Shown here piece after piece: positions 1-8,767 of a stretch of DNA of 64,000 nucleotides (positions are counted from its first letter, which is position 1; every line of letters begins with the position of its first letter). The stretch is from Methyloceanibacter stevinii (lineage in GTDB: Bacteria; Pseudomonadota; Alphaproteobacteria; Rhizobiales; Methyloligellaceae), in the NCBI RefSeq assembly GCF_001723355.1, contig NZ_LPWE01000011.1, positions 248,001 to 312,000 on the forward strand. Reading direction: 5' to 3'. Below the pieces are notes generated by a model, which searched no databases, had not been told where the DNA came from, and worked only from the letters and a program-made list of their open reading frames with translations. Made by a program: the position numbers and the translations under genes.

Positions 1-1369
1 GGTCGCTGAGCCAGTCCAAGGCGCTGCCCATGTCGGACATCCTGGCGTCGGCCAAGGCGGCCGGCTACGACATGAACGGCGTTGCCCGGCGCATCGCCAA
101 TGGCGGCAAGACGCCGACCGACACGGGCGATGCCAAATTCGACATCGTCATTGTCGGCGGCGGGGCCGGCGGCATCGCCGTCGCCTCCAGTCTTACGCGC
201 GTAGTCCCGAGCTCGACATCGCGATCATCGATCCCGCGGAGATCCATTACTATCAACCCGGCTGGACCATGGTCGGCGGCGGTGTGTTCCAGGCGCAGGA
301 CACGGCCAAGACCATGGGCTCGCTCATTCCGAGCGGCGTCCACTGGATCAAGGCCGCGGTTGCCGCGTTCGAGCCGCAGAACGACGCCGTTATTTTGGAT
401 GGTTGCCGCGTGGTCAAATACGACCGTCTCGTCGTCTGCCCCGGGCTTAAGCTCGATTGGGGCGCCGTGGAAGGGCTCGAGGAGACGCTCGGCCGTAACG
501 GCGTGACCTCGAACTACCGTTACGACCTTGCGCCGTATACGTGGGAGCTGGTCCAGCGCTTGAACAAGGGCCGGGCGATCTTCACCCAGCCGCCCATGCC
601 GATCAAATGTGCCGGCGCGCCGCAAAAGGCGATGTATCTCTCGGCTGACGCCTGGTACCGCCGCGGTGTCCTCAAGGACATCGACATCCAGTTCAACAAC
701 GCCGGCGGCGTGCTGTTCGGCGTCAAGGACTACGTGCCCGCCTTGATGAAATACGTCGAGAAGTACGGCGCGAACCTCAACTTCTTCCACAATCTGATCG
801 CCATCGACGGCTCGGCCAAGACCGCCACGTTCAAGGTCTCCAAGCCGGATACCGAGCCGGAGATCGTGACGACGGACTTCGACATGATCCATGTCTGTCC
901 GCCGCAGACGGCCCCGGACTTTATCCGCGTGTCGCCGCTGGCCGACGCAGCCGGCTGGGTCGACGTCGATCAGACCACGCTGCGGCACAAGACCTACGAC
1001 AACATCTGGAGTCTGGGCGATGTCATGAATGCGCCGAACGCCAAGACGGCCGCCGCTGCCCGCAAACAAGCTCCGACGGTTGCCGAGAACATCGTCGCCG
1101 ATATCGCCGGCAGATCCGCGGTGGCGCAATACGACGGCTACGGTTCCTGCCCGCTGACGGTCGAGCGCGGCAAGATCGTGCTGGCCGAGTTCGGATATGG
1201 CGGCGCGCTAAAGCCGAGCTTCCCGAAATTCTTCATCGACGGCACGAAACCCTCCCGCGCCGCGTGGATCCTCAAAGAGAAGATGCTGCCGCCGATCTAT
1301 TGGTGGGCCATGCTCAAGGGCAAGGAGTGGATGGCAAAGCCCGAGCGGCTCTCGGTAGCTGCGAAGTGA
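1..1369 (+). CDS. DUF442-type domain fused to SQR-like FAD oxidoreductase; 5' end outside window, one frameshift
   Basis: Flavoprotein of the sulfide:quinone oxidoreductase type, expected to oxidise sulfide and pass electrons to quinone at the membrane. The reading frame is open from base 3, so the start lies outside the window. The first 40 or so residues resemble the end of a DUF442 (Blh-like phosphatase/sulfurtransferase) domain, a fusion known for this family. The FAD-binding signature IVGGGAGGIAVASS follows near 150-190. The frame then changes at about base 193; after the shift the protein continues with YYQPGWTMVGGG, a hallmark of SQR, and runs intact to the stop. One missing base would restore the frame. 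The SulP gene starts 10 bases downstream. Family assignment is firm; the exact substrate and the fused domain are inferred. Confidence 0.8.
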   Translation, partial: VAEPVQGAAHVGHPGVGQGGRLRHERRCPAHRQWRQDADRHGRCQIRHRHCRRRGRRHRRRLQSYARSPELDIAIIDPAEIHYYQPGWTMVGGGVFQAQDTAKTMGSLIPSGVHWIKAAVAAFEPQNDAVILDGCRVVKYDRLVVCPGLKLDWGAVEGLEETLGRNGVTSNYRYDLAPYTWELVQRLNKGRAIFTQPPMPIKCAGAPQKAMYLSADAWYRRGVLKDIDIQFNNAGGVLFGVKDYVPALMKYVEKYGANLNFFHNLIAIDGSAKTATFKVSKPDTEPEIVTTDFDMIHVCPPQTAPDFIRVSPLADAAGWVDVDQTTLRHKTYDNIWSLGDVMNAPNAKTAAAARKQAPTVAENIVADIAGRSAVAQYDGYGSCPLTVERGKIVLAEFGYGGALKPSFPKFFIDGTKPSRAAWILKEKMLPPIYWWAMLKGKEWMAKPERLSVAAK

Positions 1370-1379
1370 TCCTCCACAA

Positions 1380-3134
1380 ATGATCGCTCGGCTGCGCAAG
1401 TTCATTCCCGTACTCGATTGGGGGCGTACATACAACGCCACCACGTTCTCGAACGACCTGGTCGCGGCGGTGATCGTGACGATCATGCTGATCCCGCAGT
1501 CGCTTGCGTATGCGCTGCTTGCGGGGCTGCCGCCGGAAGCCGGTATCTATGCCTCCATCGTGCCAATCATTCTCTATGCGATCTTCGGCACCTCCCGCGC
1601 CCTGGCCGTCGGTCCGGTCGCGGTGGTGTCCCTGCTGACGGCGTCGGCCGTCGGCCAGGTGGCCGAACAAGGCACGGCCGGCTATGTGGTCGCCGCGTTG
1701 ACCCTCGCGCTGCTGTCCGGCGGCTTCCTGCTGATGCTCGGCGTGCTGCGGCTCGGGTTCCTCGCCAACTTCCTCAGCCACCCGGTCATTGCCGGGTTCA
1801 TCACCGCATCGGGCATCCTGATCGCCTGCAGCCAGCTGAAGCACATCCTCGGTGTCGACGCGGGCGGCCATACGCTGCCGGAGATGATCAGGTCGCTCGT
1901 GGCGCATCTCGGTGAGACCAACGTCATCACGCTCGCCATCGGGGCAGGGGCCATCGGCTTTCTGTTCTGGGTGCGCAAGGGGTTGAAGCCGTTCCTGCGA
2001 TCAATCGGTCTCGGTCCGAAGCTCGCCGACCTGATCACCAAGGCGGGACCCATCGCGGCTGTCGTAGTGACGACGCTGGTGGCCTGGTATTTCAGCCTGA
2101 GCGGTCGCGGCCTGTCGATCGTCGGCGAGGTGCCCCAGAGCCTGCCGCCGCTGACCATGCCGGGCTTGTCGCCCGACCTGCTTGCAGATCTCGCGGTGCC
2201 CGCGATCCTCGTCTCGATCATCGGCTTCGTGGAGTCCATCTCGGTGGCTCAGACATTCGCCGCGAAGAAGCGTCAGCACATCGATCCCGATCAGGAACTG
2301 ATCGGCCTTGGCGCCGCCAATCTCGGCGCGGCCTTCACCGGCGGTTATCCGGTGACGGGCGGTTTCTCGCGCTCAGTCGTCAACTTCGCGCGGGCGCCGA
2401 GACCCCGGCGGCCGGCGCCTACACCGCCGTCGGCTTGGCCATCGCTGCCGTGGCACTGACGCCGCTGATCTACTTCCTCCCGAGGCGACCCTGGCCGCGA
2501 CCATCATCGTCGCCGTGCTGAGCCTTATCGATCTGTCGATCCTCAAGAAGACCTGGGGCTATTCGAAGTCCGACTTCTCCGCCGTCGCGGCAACTATCCT
2601 GCTGACGCTGTTGCTCGGCGTGGAGATCGGCGTCGCCGCCGGCGTTGCCATCTCCGTCCTCATGCATCTGTACAAGACATCGCGTCCGCACGTCGCCGAG
2701 ATCGGCCTCGTGCCGGGCACCCATCATTTCCGCAACATCAACCGCCACACTGTCGAGACCGACCCGGCCCTCCTGATGCTCCGGGTCGACGAGAGCCTGT
2801 ACTTCGCCAACGCCCGCTTTCTGGAGAACTTGATCCTGGCCCGCGTGACCGAGGGTTGCGGCATCCGCAATGTCGTTCTGATGTTCTCGGCGGTGAACGC
2901 GGTCGATTACTCGGCGCTGGAGAGCCTCGAAGCCATCAACGAGCGCCTGACCGACATGGGTGTCGGCTTCCATCTGTCGGAGGTCAAAGGCCCGGTGATG
3001 GACCGGCTGGAAGCCTCCCACCTCCTCCAGCATCTGAACGGGCGCGTGTTCTATCCCAATACGACGCCTGGATGGCCGTCTCGAGCCGGCCATCCGAAGG
3101 GCCCAAACCCGTCTTGGCCGCCAAGGCCTGCTGA
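1380..3134 (+). CDS. SulP-family anion transporter with C-terminal STAS domain; three frameshifts
   Basis: Inner-membrane SulP permease, a family that moves sulfate, bicarbonate or other anions. The N-terminal part has the family start region (LIPQSLAYALLAGLPPEAG) and many hydrophobic helices, and GGYPVTGGFSRSVVNF marks the conserved core. The frame breaks at about 2391, 2482 and 3050. Each break fits one missing base, and adding three bases to the 1755-base span gives 585 residues, normal for the family. The STAS domain lies at about 2760-3110 and ends QYDAWMAV in the restored frame. It probably forms an operon with the SQR-like gene upstream, suggesting sulfur-anion handling, but substrate cannot be read from sequence. 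It converges on the histidine kinase gene downstream. Confidence 0.85.
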
Positions 3135-3143
3135 TCTTGCTCC

Positions 3144-5147
3144 TCAGGTGGAGGCGTTGGCGGTCCTGCTGCGCGGCACGGACACGGCGAAGACCGAGCC
3201 GCGCCCCGGGGTCGAGGTCACGTCGAAGGTAAAGCCTTGTTCGTTCGCGAGCCGTGAGACGACGGCAAGGCCGAGCCCCGTGCCGCCGGTCTCGCCTTTC
3301 TCGTACGGCTTGAGGAAACGGCTCACTTCTTCCTGTGTCATGCCGGGGCCTGTGTCGCGCACCTCGATACGGACGCGGTCGCGCTCCGCCCGGCAGCCGA
3401 GCAGGATGCGTCCCTGGTCGGTGTACTTCACTGCATTTGAAACGAGGTTGCTGACGATCCGCATCAGACCGATCGGATCGGCGGTCACGTGGAGGCTGCT
3501 GGGAACGGCGCGGAAGCCCAAGCCCTTTTCATGCGCCTCGGCCTCGAACATACGAGCTACATTGGCGAGGACGACGGAGACCGGAAAATCCTCGACCGCC
3601 GGCTTGTCTTGCGCGCTCGCGGCAAAGCTCGCGTGAGGATCGTGCATTTCGTCATGGTCTTCGCCCGTTGCCGAGGGCCGAGTCTGTTGCAAGTTCCGGT
3701 CGATCAACTGGTCGAGATAGGACAGGCTGCCGGCGATCTTCTCGCGGTCGTGGCCGGCAAGGTCCTCCATCTGCCGCAAGGCCATGCGCAAGGAGGCGAG
3801 GGGCTGCTGAATATCGTGTGCCGTGGTCGCGAGCTGATCGCGCCGCCGCTCAGCCAACTGCACCGCGCGCGCATGTTTCTGCTTGGCCTCTTGCAGAGCC
3901 TCGACCGCCGCTAGCTTCTCCTTGGTCTCGACAATCTCGCGGCGCATGGCCTCGTCGCGTTCGCGCCGTATGCCGAGAAGGTTCACGAAGATGGCGAGGG
4001 CGAAGGCGATCCCTTCCAGGCCGAGCGCATAGCGCGCGCCGTGTCCGATCAAGTCCTGCGAAAACCGGCCGGGCAACGCATAGCTGACGAGGCCGATCAG
4101 GATCGGCGCAACGACGATGATAGCGCCGACCAGAAAGAAGCGCCCGCCCGCTTGGCCGCACCGGACTGCGGCGATGCCGGCTGCCACATAGAGAGACGTG
4201 CAATAGACGGCGAGTGCGAGCGCAACGAATTTGAACCACGGCGTTTCGAACAGCCAGAAGGACGTTGCAAACATCAGGCAGGAAACGATCAATCCGCCAA
4301 TGAAGAGCTTGTTCAGCGTGGGGTGGTTCTTCGGCGCATCCACGAACGAGCGGGCGAACTGCAGGCCGCTGGCCGCCCAGACGGCGCCGATCGGAATCAC
4401 CGCCATGGTGTTCCACCCGGGCGAGGCCGGCCACAGGAATTGGAAGCCGTAGCCGTCTGTTTGGAACAGGTAGAGGGCCGCCGCACATATATATAGGCCG
4501 TAGTACAGCGCGGCCCGCGACCGTAGCGCCGTGAGATAGATGACGCTGACAAGGGTCATGCCCAGCAACAGGCCCAAGACCAGGAAGTTGTGCATGTCCT
4601 CCTGGTCGACCTGCGCGAAGAAGTAGTCCGGGCTCTCGACATAGAGGATCTGTTGTGTCGCGGCCTTGGAGGCATAGGCGATCAGCAGCCCGGCGCGCTC
4701 GTACGCGGCAAGCCGGAAGGTGGCGACGTAGTTGCGATAGGCAAGCTCGCGCGCCGCGAACGGCTCGTCGAGAGTATGCGACAGGATCTCGACCGGCTCG
4801 CCGAACCCGTCGCCGATTCTGGGAACGATGTACACCGACAGCGCATCGGAGAGGGGATTGCTCAGTACGAGCTTCCACGTGCCGGCCGCCTCGGAGGCGT
4901 TCTCCGCCTCGGCCCACAGCCAGAACCGGGCCTTGGTGAACCCGAAATCTACGATGGATGTCTCGATGGGCTTGAACTTGTCCGTCGGGACGCGTGCGAG
5001 GGCTTGATCGGGGCTGAGCGCGTGATCGCCGTCGACGAGGTAGCGCACATGCGGCGCCAAATCGGCATGAAAGTCCGTGCGCTGGAGCTGCAACGGCGCC
5101 TCGACGGCGGCCCACGCTTGAGCCGCCCCCAAAAGCGCTGCTAGCAA
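3144..5147 (-). CDS. Sensor histidine kinase with 7TM-DISM sensory module
   Basis: Membrane sensor kinase of about 667 residues. A signal-peptide-like N terminus is followed by an extracytoplasmic domain (roughly residues 20-170) of the 7TMR-DISM extracellular type, then seven hydrophobic helices (about 185-395), a coiled-coil linker, a dimerisation domain with the phospho-acceptor His444 in TAHDIQQPLASL, and an ATPase domain with the N box (SNLVSNAVKYTD) and G box (DTGPGM). The first codon used is TTG at 5147; no in-frame ATG lies close upstream, though the hydrophobic reading continues a few codons further, so the true start may be slightly upstream. It is divergent from the LuxR-type response regulator at 5234, its likely partner. 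Signal unknown. Confidence 0.85.
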   Translation of the reverse strand: MLAALLGAAQAWAAVEAPLQLQRTDFHADLAPHVRYLVDGDHALSPDQALARVPTDKFKPIETSIVDFGFTKARFWLWAEAENASEAAGTWKLVLSNPLSDALSVYIVPRIGDGFGEPVEILSHTLDEPFAARELAYRNYVATFRLAAYERAGLLIAYASKAATQQILYVESPDYFFAQVDQEDMHNFLVLGLLLGMTLVSVIYLTALRSRAALYYGLYICAAALYLFQTDGYGFQFLWPASPGWNTMAVIPIGAVWAASGLQFARSFVDAPKNHPTLNKLFIGGLIVSCLMFATSFWLFETPWFKFVALALAVYCTSLYVAAGIAAVRCGQAGGRFFLVGAIIVVAPILIGLVSYALPGRFSQDLIGHGARYALGLEGIAFALAIFVNLLGIRRERDEAMRREIVETKEKLAAVEALQEAKQKHARAVQLAERRRDQLATTAHDIQQPLASLRMALRQMEDLAGHDREKIAGSLSYLDQLIDRNLQQTRPSATGEDHDEMHDPHASFAASAQDKPAVEDFPVSVVLANVARMFEAEAHEKGLGFRAVPSSLHVTADPIGLMRIVSNLVSNAVKYTDQGRILLGCRAERDRVRIEVRDTGPGMTQEEVSRFLKPYEKGETGGTGLGLAVVSRLANEQGFTFDVTSTPGRGSVFAVSVPRSRTANAST

Positions 5148-5233
5148 AATGAGGCAGGCCCGCCAGGGCCAATGACGGTATAGTCGCGGGCGCGCGTGCT
5201 TGCGACTTGCCGGTGCGCTGGGGGGATGTCGGA

Positions 5234-5887
5234 ATGGCTCATGACGGTTTACCGAAAGTCAGCGCGACCGCGATCGTTGCGGACGACCACAAATTGCTGC
5301 GCGACGGCATCAAGCAAATCCTTCAGTCCGTGGACGGCATTTCGATTGTCGCCGAGGCGCAGGACGGCCTTGAGGCCATCAGCCTGGTGCGCCAGCACAA
5401 GCCCGGTCTCCTGACCTTGGACATGGCCATGCCGTACGCGCAAGGCCTCGAAATCTACGAAGAAGCGCGGCGCTGGAGCCCCGACACGCGCATCATCGTC
5501 TTTACGGGGCTGACGTCGCTCGGTCTTCTCAGTGAGTTGGTTACCGCAGGCGTTGACGGCCTCTTCGCCAAGCGTGGCGATCCCGACGAGCTTCGGGACA
5601 GCGTCCCCGTGATCCTGAGCGGCGCGAAGGTGATCGCGCCCGAGATCGTGGCTCTTCTGGAAGAGGGGACGCCGGCGAGCAGCTTGACGGCGCGCGAGCG
5701 ACAGATTCTCAGCCTCGTCGCGACGGGCCTTTCGAACAAGGAGATTGCGAGCCGCCTGGGCGTGAGTCTCAAAACCGTCGACAATCATCGCACCAACCTT
5801 ATGCGCAAGCTCGACGTGCATTCCATCGCGGAACTCTTGAGCTACGCGCTGCGCGAGGGGCTTCTCGAAGGGTCGGATCAGCTGTGA
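5234..5887 (+). CDS. NarL/LuxR-family response regulator
   Basis: Two-domain transcription factor of 217 residues. The receiver domain (about 10-130) has the acidic pair in VADDHK and the phospho-acceptor Asp63 in LTLDMAMP. The C-terminal LuxR-type helix-turn-helix (about 155-215) contains LTARERQILSLVATGLSNKE and KTVDNHR. I chose ATG 5234 because the receiver fold starts directly after it; an in-frame ATG at 5207 would add nine unconserved residues. The gene is divergent from the 7TM histidine kinase and the two probably form a two-component system. Targets are unknown; it is some 8 kb from the nif genes and need not be linked to nitrogen fixation. Confidence 0.85.
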   Translation: MAHDGLPKVSATAIVADDHKLLRDGIKQILQSVDGISIVAEAQDGLEAISLVRQHKPGLLTLDMAMPYAQGLEIYEEARRWSPDTRIIVFTGLTSLGLLSELVTAGVDGLFAKRGDPDELRDSVPVILSGAKVIAPEIVALLEEGTPASSLTARERQILSLVATGLSNKEIASRLGVSLKTVDNHRTNLMRKLDVHSIAELLSYALREGLLEGSDQL

Positions 5888-6093
5888 GTCGGCCATTGTG
5901 GGGAACGTTTCCATGCTTCGGTCTCGTGGTCCATTCCTGGACGGGCTTAGAGCGCTGTCCGTAAACGGATCACAGGCCCGGTTGAGAACAGGCTAGAGCG
6001 AGGCTGGAGCGGGCGCGATAGGGTGGATCCCCTATATGAAGTGGCTGGAGCCGCGTGACGCTGGTGTCTGGACGTTGGTCGTCGTTCGGCGCG

Positions 6094-8513
6094 CTAGTTC
6101 GTGGCCAGCTTGGCACGGACCTCTTCGGTCTTCTTGAGTTCGCGGGCAGCATCGGCAGCGGCCAGCGTGGCGCCACCGTCGGCATAGCGCTTTTGCGCAT
6201 TGGCGAGCAGATCGGCCGCCTCGTCGAGTTCTTCGTCCGTTTGCTCGAGCGCCGCGAGATCCGTCAGCGTCTGGGCAAGCTGCACCTCCGCATAGGTCCG
6301 CTGCACGGCGAACTCCTTGCCGGTATAGACGGGAAGGGTGGAGAGCTGCAACTGCTTGGCCTCGCGCAGAAGGTCCGGCTTCCCTTCGATAGCGCCCAGC
6401 TCGCTTAAGGCGCCCGCCTTCGCCAGCGAGGTTTGCGCCGCCAGGTCGGGGAGGTCGATCGCAGCAAGCTTGTCCTGCGCCGCCTCGGCAGCGGCAATGG
6501 CTTCCCTGAGTTGGCTCGCGTTCTTGTTGCGCTCGCCGGCAACGCGCTTGCCGTTGGCAAGGTACAGCTTGGCCTCGGCAAAGCCCGCCACGTTCCCGAG
6601 TTCAAGCATGGCGGCGGCCGCGGCCTCGCAGGCCTCGAAGCTCTGTTTCAAGTGCTCCATGGCAGTCGGCGACAGCCGGTCGCCCTTGGGGTCGAAACGA
6701 TAGCCGGCCGCCAAGTGACCCATGCAGGCGCCGCGCTGCAGCGCGGCCTGTTCCTGTAGAGCCAGGCCTTCTTGAAAACGCATGCAGCCCGCCCGGTCCT
6801 CGGCGGTCATCGACGCGCAGGCCTCTGCGGGCGCAGGTCTGTCCTGGCGCGACGCGCTCAGATCGGATACCAGCGCGAGGCTCTTCTCCGCCCCTGAGAC
6901 GCCGGAGGCGAAAACGGCATCCGAGAACAAGAGCCCCGCTAGTTGAATGGAAGTACCGTCCGCTTCGTCGTCGCGCTCGTGCGTTTCGAGTACGGGAAGA
7001 ACGGCCTGCATGTGCTTGATGCTGCGCTTCAGTGCGGCTGCATCTACGTCCATTCGGCACGCGCGAGTTCCGCGGTGGCCATCAGGGTCCCGAACCGCAC
7101 GGCGTCGCGCGGCGCCGCCTCGGGCGATACCGCGTCGAGGGCTTCGGAGAAATTCGCGATGCTGGCGTCCAACAGCCGTTCGGCCTCTTTGCGCGGGGAC
7201 AGCCGCGCAAGAGACAGCTCCGCTTCCCCCAAGTAACTTTGGACGCGCGCACGCGACAGCGCATCATGGGTCGGCGGCAGCTCACCGAGAACGGTCTCGA
7301 ACTTCTCGGCGGCGCGGGCGTAGCTCTTCTCGGCCTCGTCATTCTGGCCGACGAATGTCTCGATGTCTCCAGCCAGTTTCGCCAGTAGTCCGGTGAGATA
7401 AGCGTACTCGACCTTTCCGAACGTGCCGTCTGCGTAGCCCTCGTCGAAGGTCTGCGATGTCTGGTCGACCAGGGACATGATCGTGACTGCGTCGTCGGGA
7501 CTCATCTGGTCAACGACCGCCGAGAATTGTGAGACGACATCGGCGATAATCTCGGCGGCGAGGAAGGGCTGCGTCGTGAGAAGACTGTTGTCCTTCTCTG
7601 AATCCTGGTTCGGGAAGAGGTCGCTCAGGACCTGCATGGCCAGGGAACTGTTTCCGTCAGCCAGTAGCGCGCCGCCGATCTGCGCGCGGGCCATTTTGAT
7701 GTTGTTGTTGAGTTCGGTGCGCGTCTCCTCGTCGAGCGAATCCGGAAGCTCGCTCTGCAGCGTCTTGAGCCGCGCCATGCGGCCATAAAGGTCTTGCGCG
7801 CGGGCCGGCGATAGATAGCCGCCACGCTGACTCCAGGCGCTCGCTCCGGCGCCCGCGACCATGCCGGCCAGGGCGGTGCCGATCTGCTCGGAAAATTCGC
7901 TCGGGATCTTGATCGGGTACAGCTCGGGTTGCGCGGTTCCGGATTGGACCTGCGGTTCGCGGGTAAGGATGCGCAGTTCGAGCATCTTTGCCGTCGGCAG
8001 GGCCCGCCCCCAGATCAGGAGATCAGCCTTCTGTTCCTTGAGCCATTCTCGACCCTCGGCATTGGCCTGGACGATGTTCTCCGACAGGCGGCCATGCTCG
8101 GGCAGTTCCAGCCTTTTCGGATAGAGATTGACTTCGACGCTGGCGCTGCCATCCGCGTTGATCGGGAACTGGTGTTCCAAAGCGCTGCGGACGCGAAAAG
8201 CATATTCGTTGCCCGGATCGTTCTCCAGGCGCGCCAGCAAAATGCCCACGCGGTCGCCCAGGAACGGTTCCGGGGCCCACATGACCTCGTCCCTGTATTC
8301 CTTGTAAAGCCCCTCGCCGAACGCCCAAATCAGGGTGAGCGCTCCGCCGATGACGGTCCACACGACAGGGCTGAGGAGCGGGTGCTCATACCAGCGTCGC
8401 GCCGGCGCGGCAGGTGCCGGCGCCGTTGCGGCAGCCGCCGGCGTAGCGCGGCGTCTCGGCTTTGCCGCGCGCTTGCGGGCAGTCGGAGTAGCCTTCTTCT
8501 TTGCGGTTGCCAT
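6094..8513 (-). CDS. Uncharacterised membrane-anchored helical-repeat (TPR-like) protein; one frameshift
   Basis: I do not recognise this protein. It starts at ATG 8513 with GAGG just upstream, opens with a Lys/Arg/Ala-rich tail of about 45 residues (MATAKKKATPTARKRAAKPR), then one hydrophobic helix (LLSPVVWTVIGGALTLIWAF) and a long, mostly alpha-helical soluble part with TPR-like helix pairs. The two reading frames meet at about 7044-7053; the junction GCCGAATGG would read through if one A were restored, giving 806 residues from 2420+1 bases. The C-terminal half has several Cys residues. A tail-anchored or type II topology with the repeats on one side of the membrane is likely. It is divergent from the multiheme cytochrome gene. 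Function unknown. Confidence 0.6.
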
Positions 8514-8767
8514 GCGCCTCACGCCAGATGATGCGTCCCGTCGGCAGGCTACAATATGGTTGGGAATGAAAACAGGGGCGTCAATGCTTGACTGTGGTCG
8601 CTCGTACCGGATGATCGGGCTGGGCGAGGTGAGCTGACGGTCCTGGCACGCATGGCAGAATCCTGTCGTGCGATGCGAGGGATAGGACTCGTATGAGCCG
8701 AAGAACGGGTGCCACACATTTTATGCTTAGCGGGGGCTCAGCAGGGGACCGGGATTCGCGGAACCCC

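Noticed and set aside
65-1129. Long minus-strand reading frame opposite the SQR-like gene
   Set aside because: Arg/His/Asp-rich composition typical of the antisense of GC-rich genes; the plus-strand flavoprotein is clear. Many similar antisense frames across the window were left out for the same reason.
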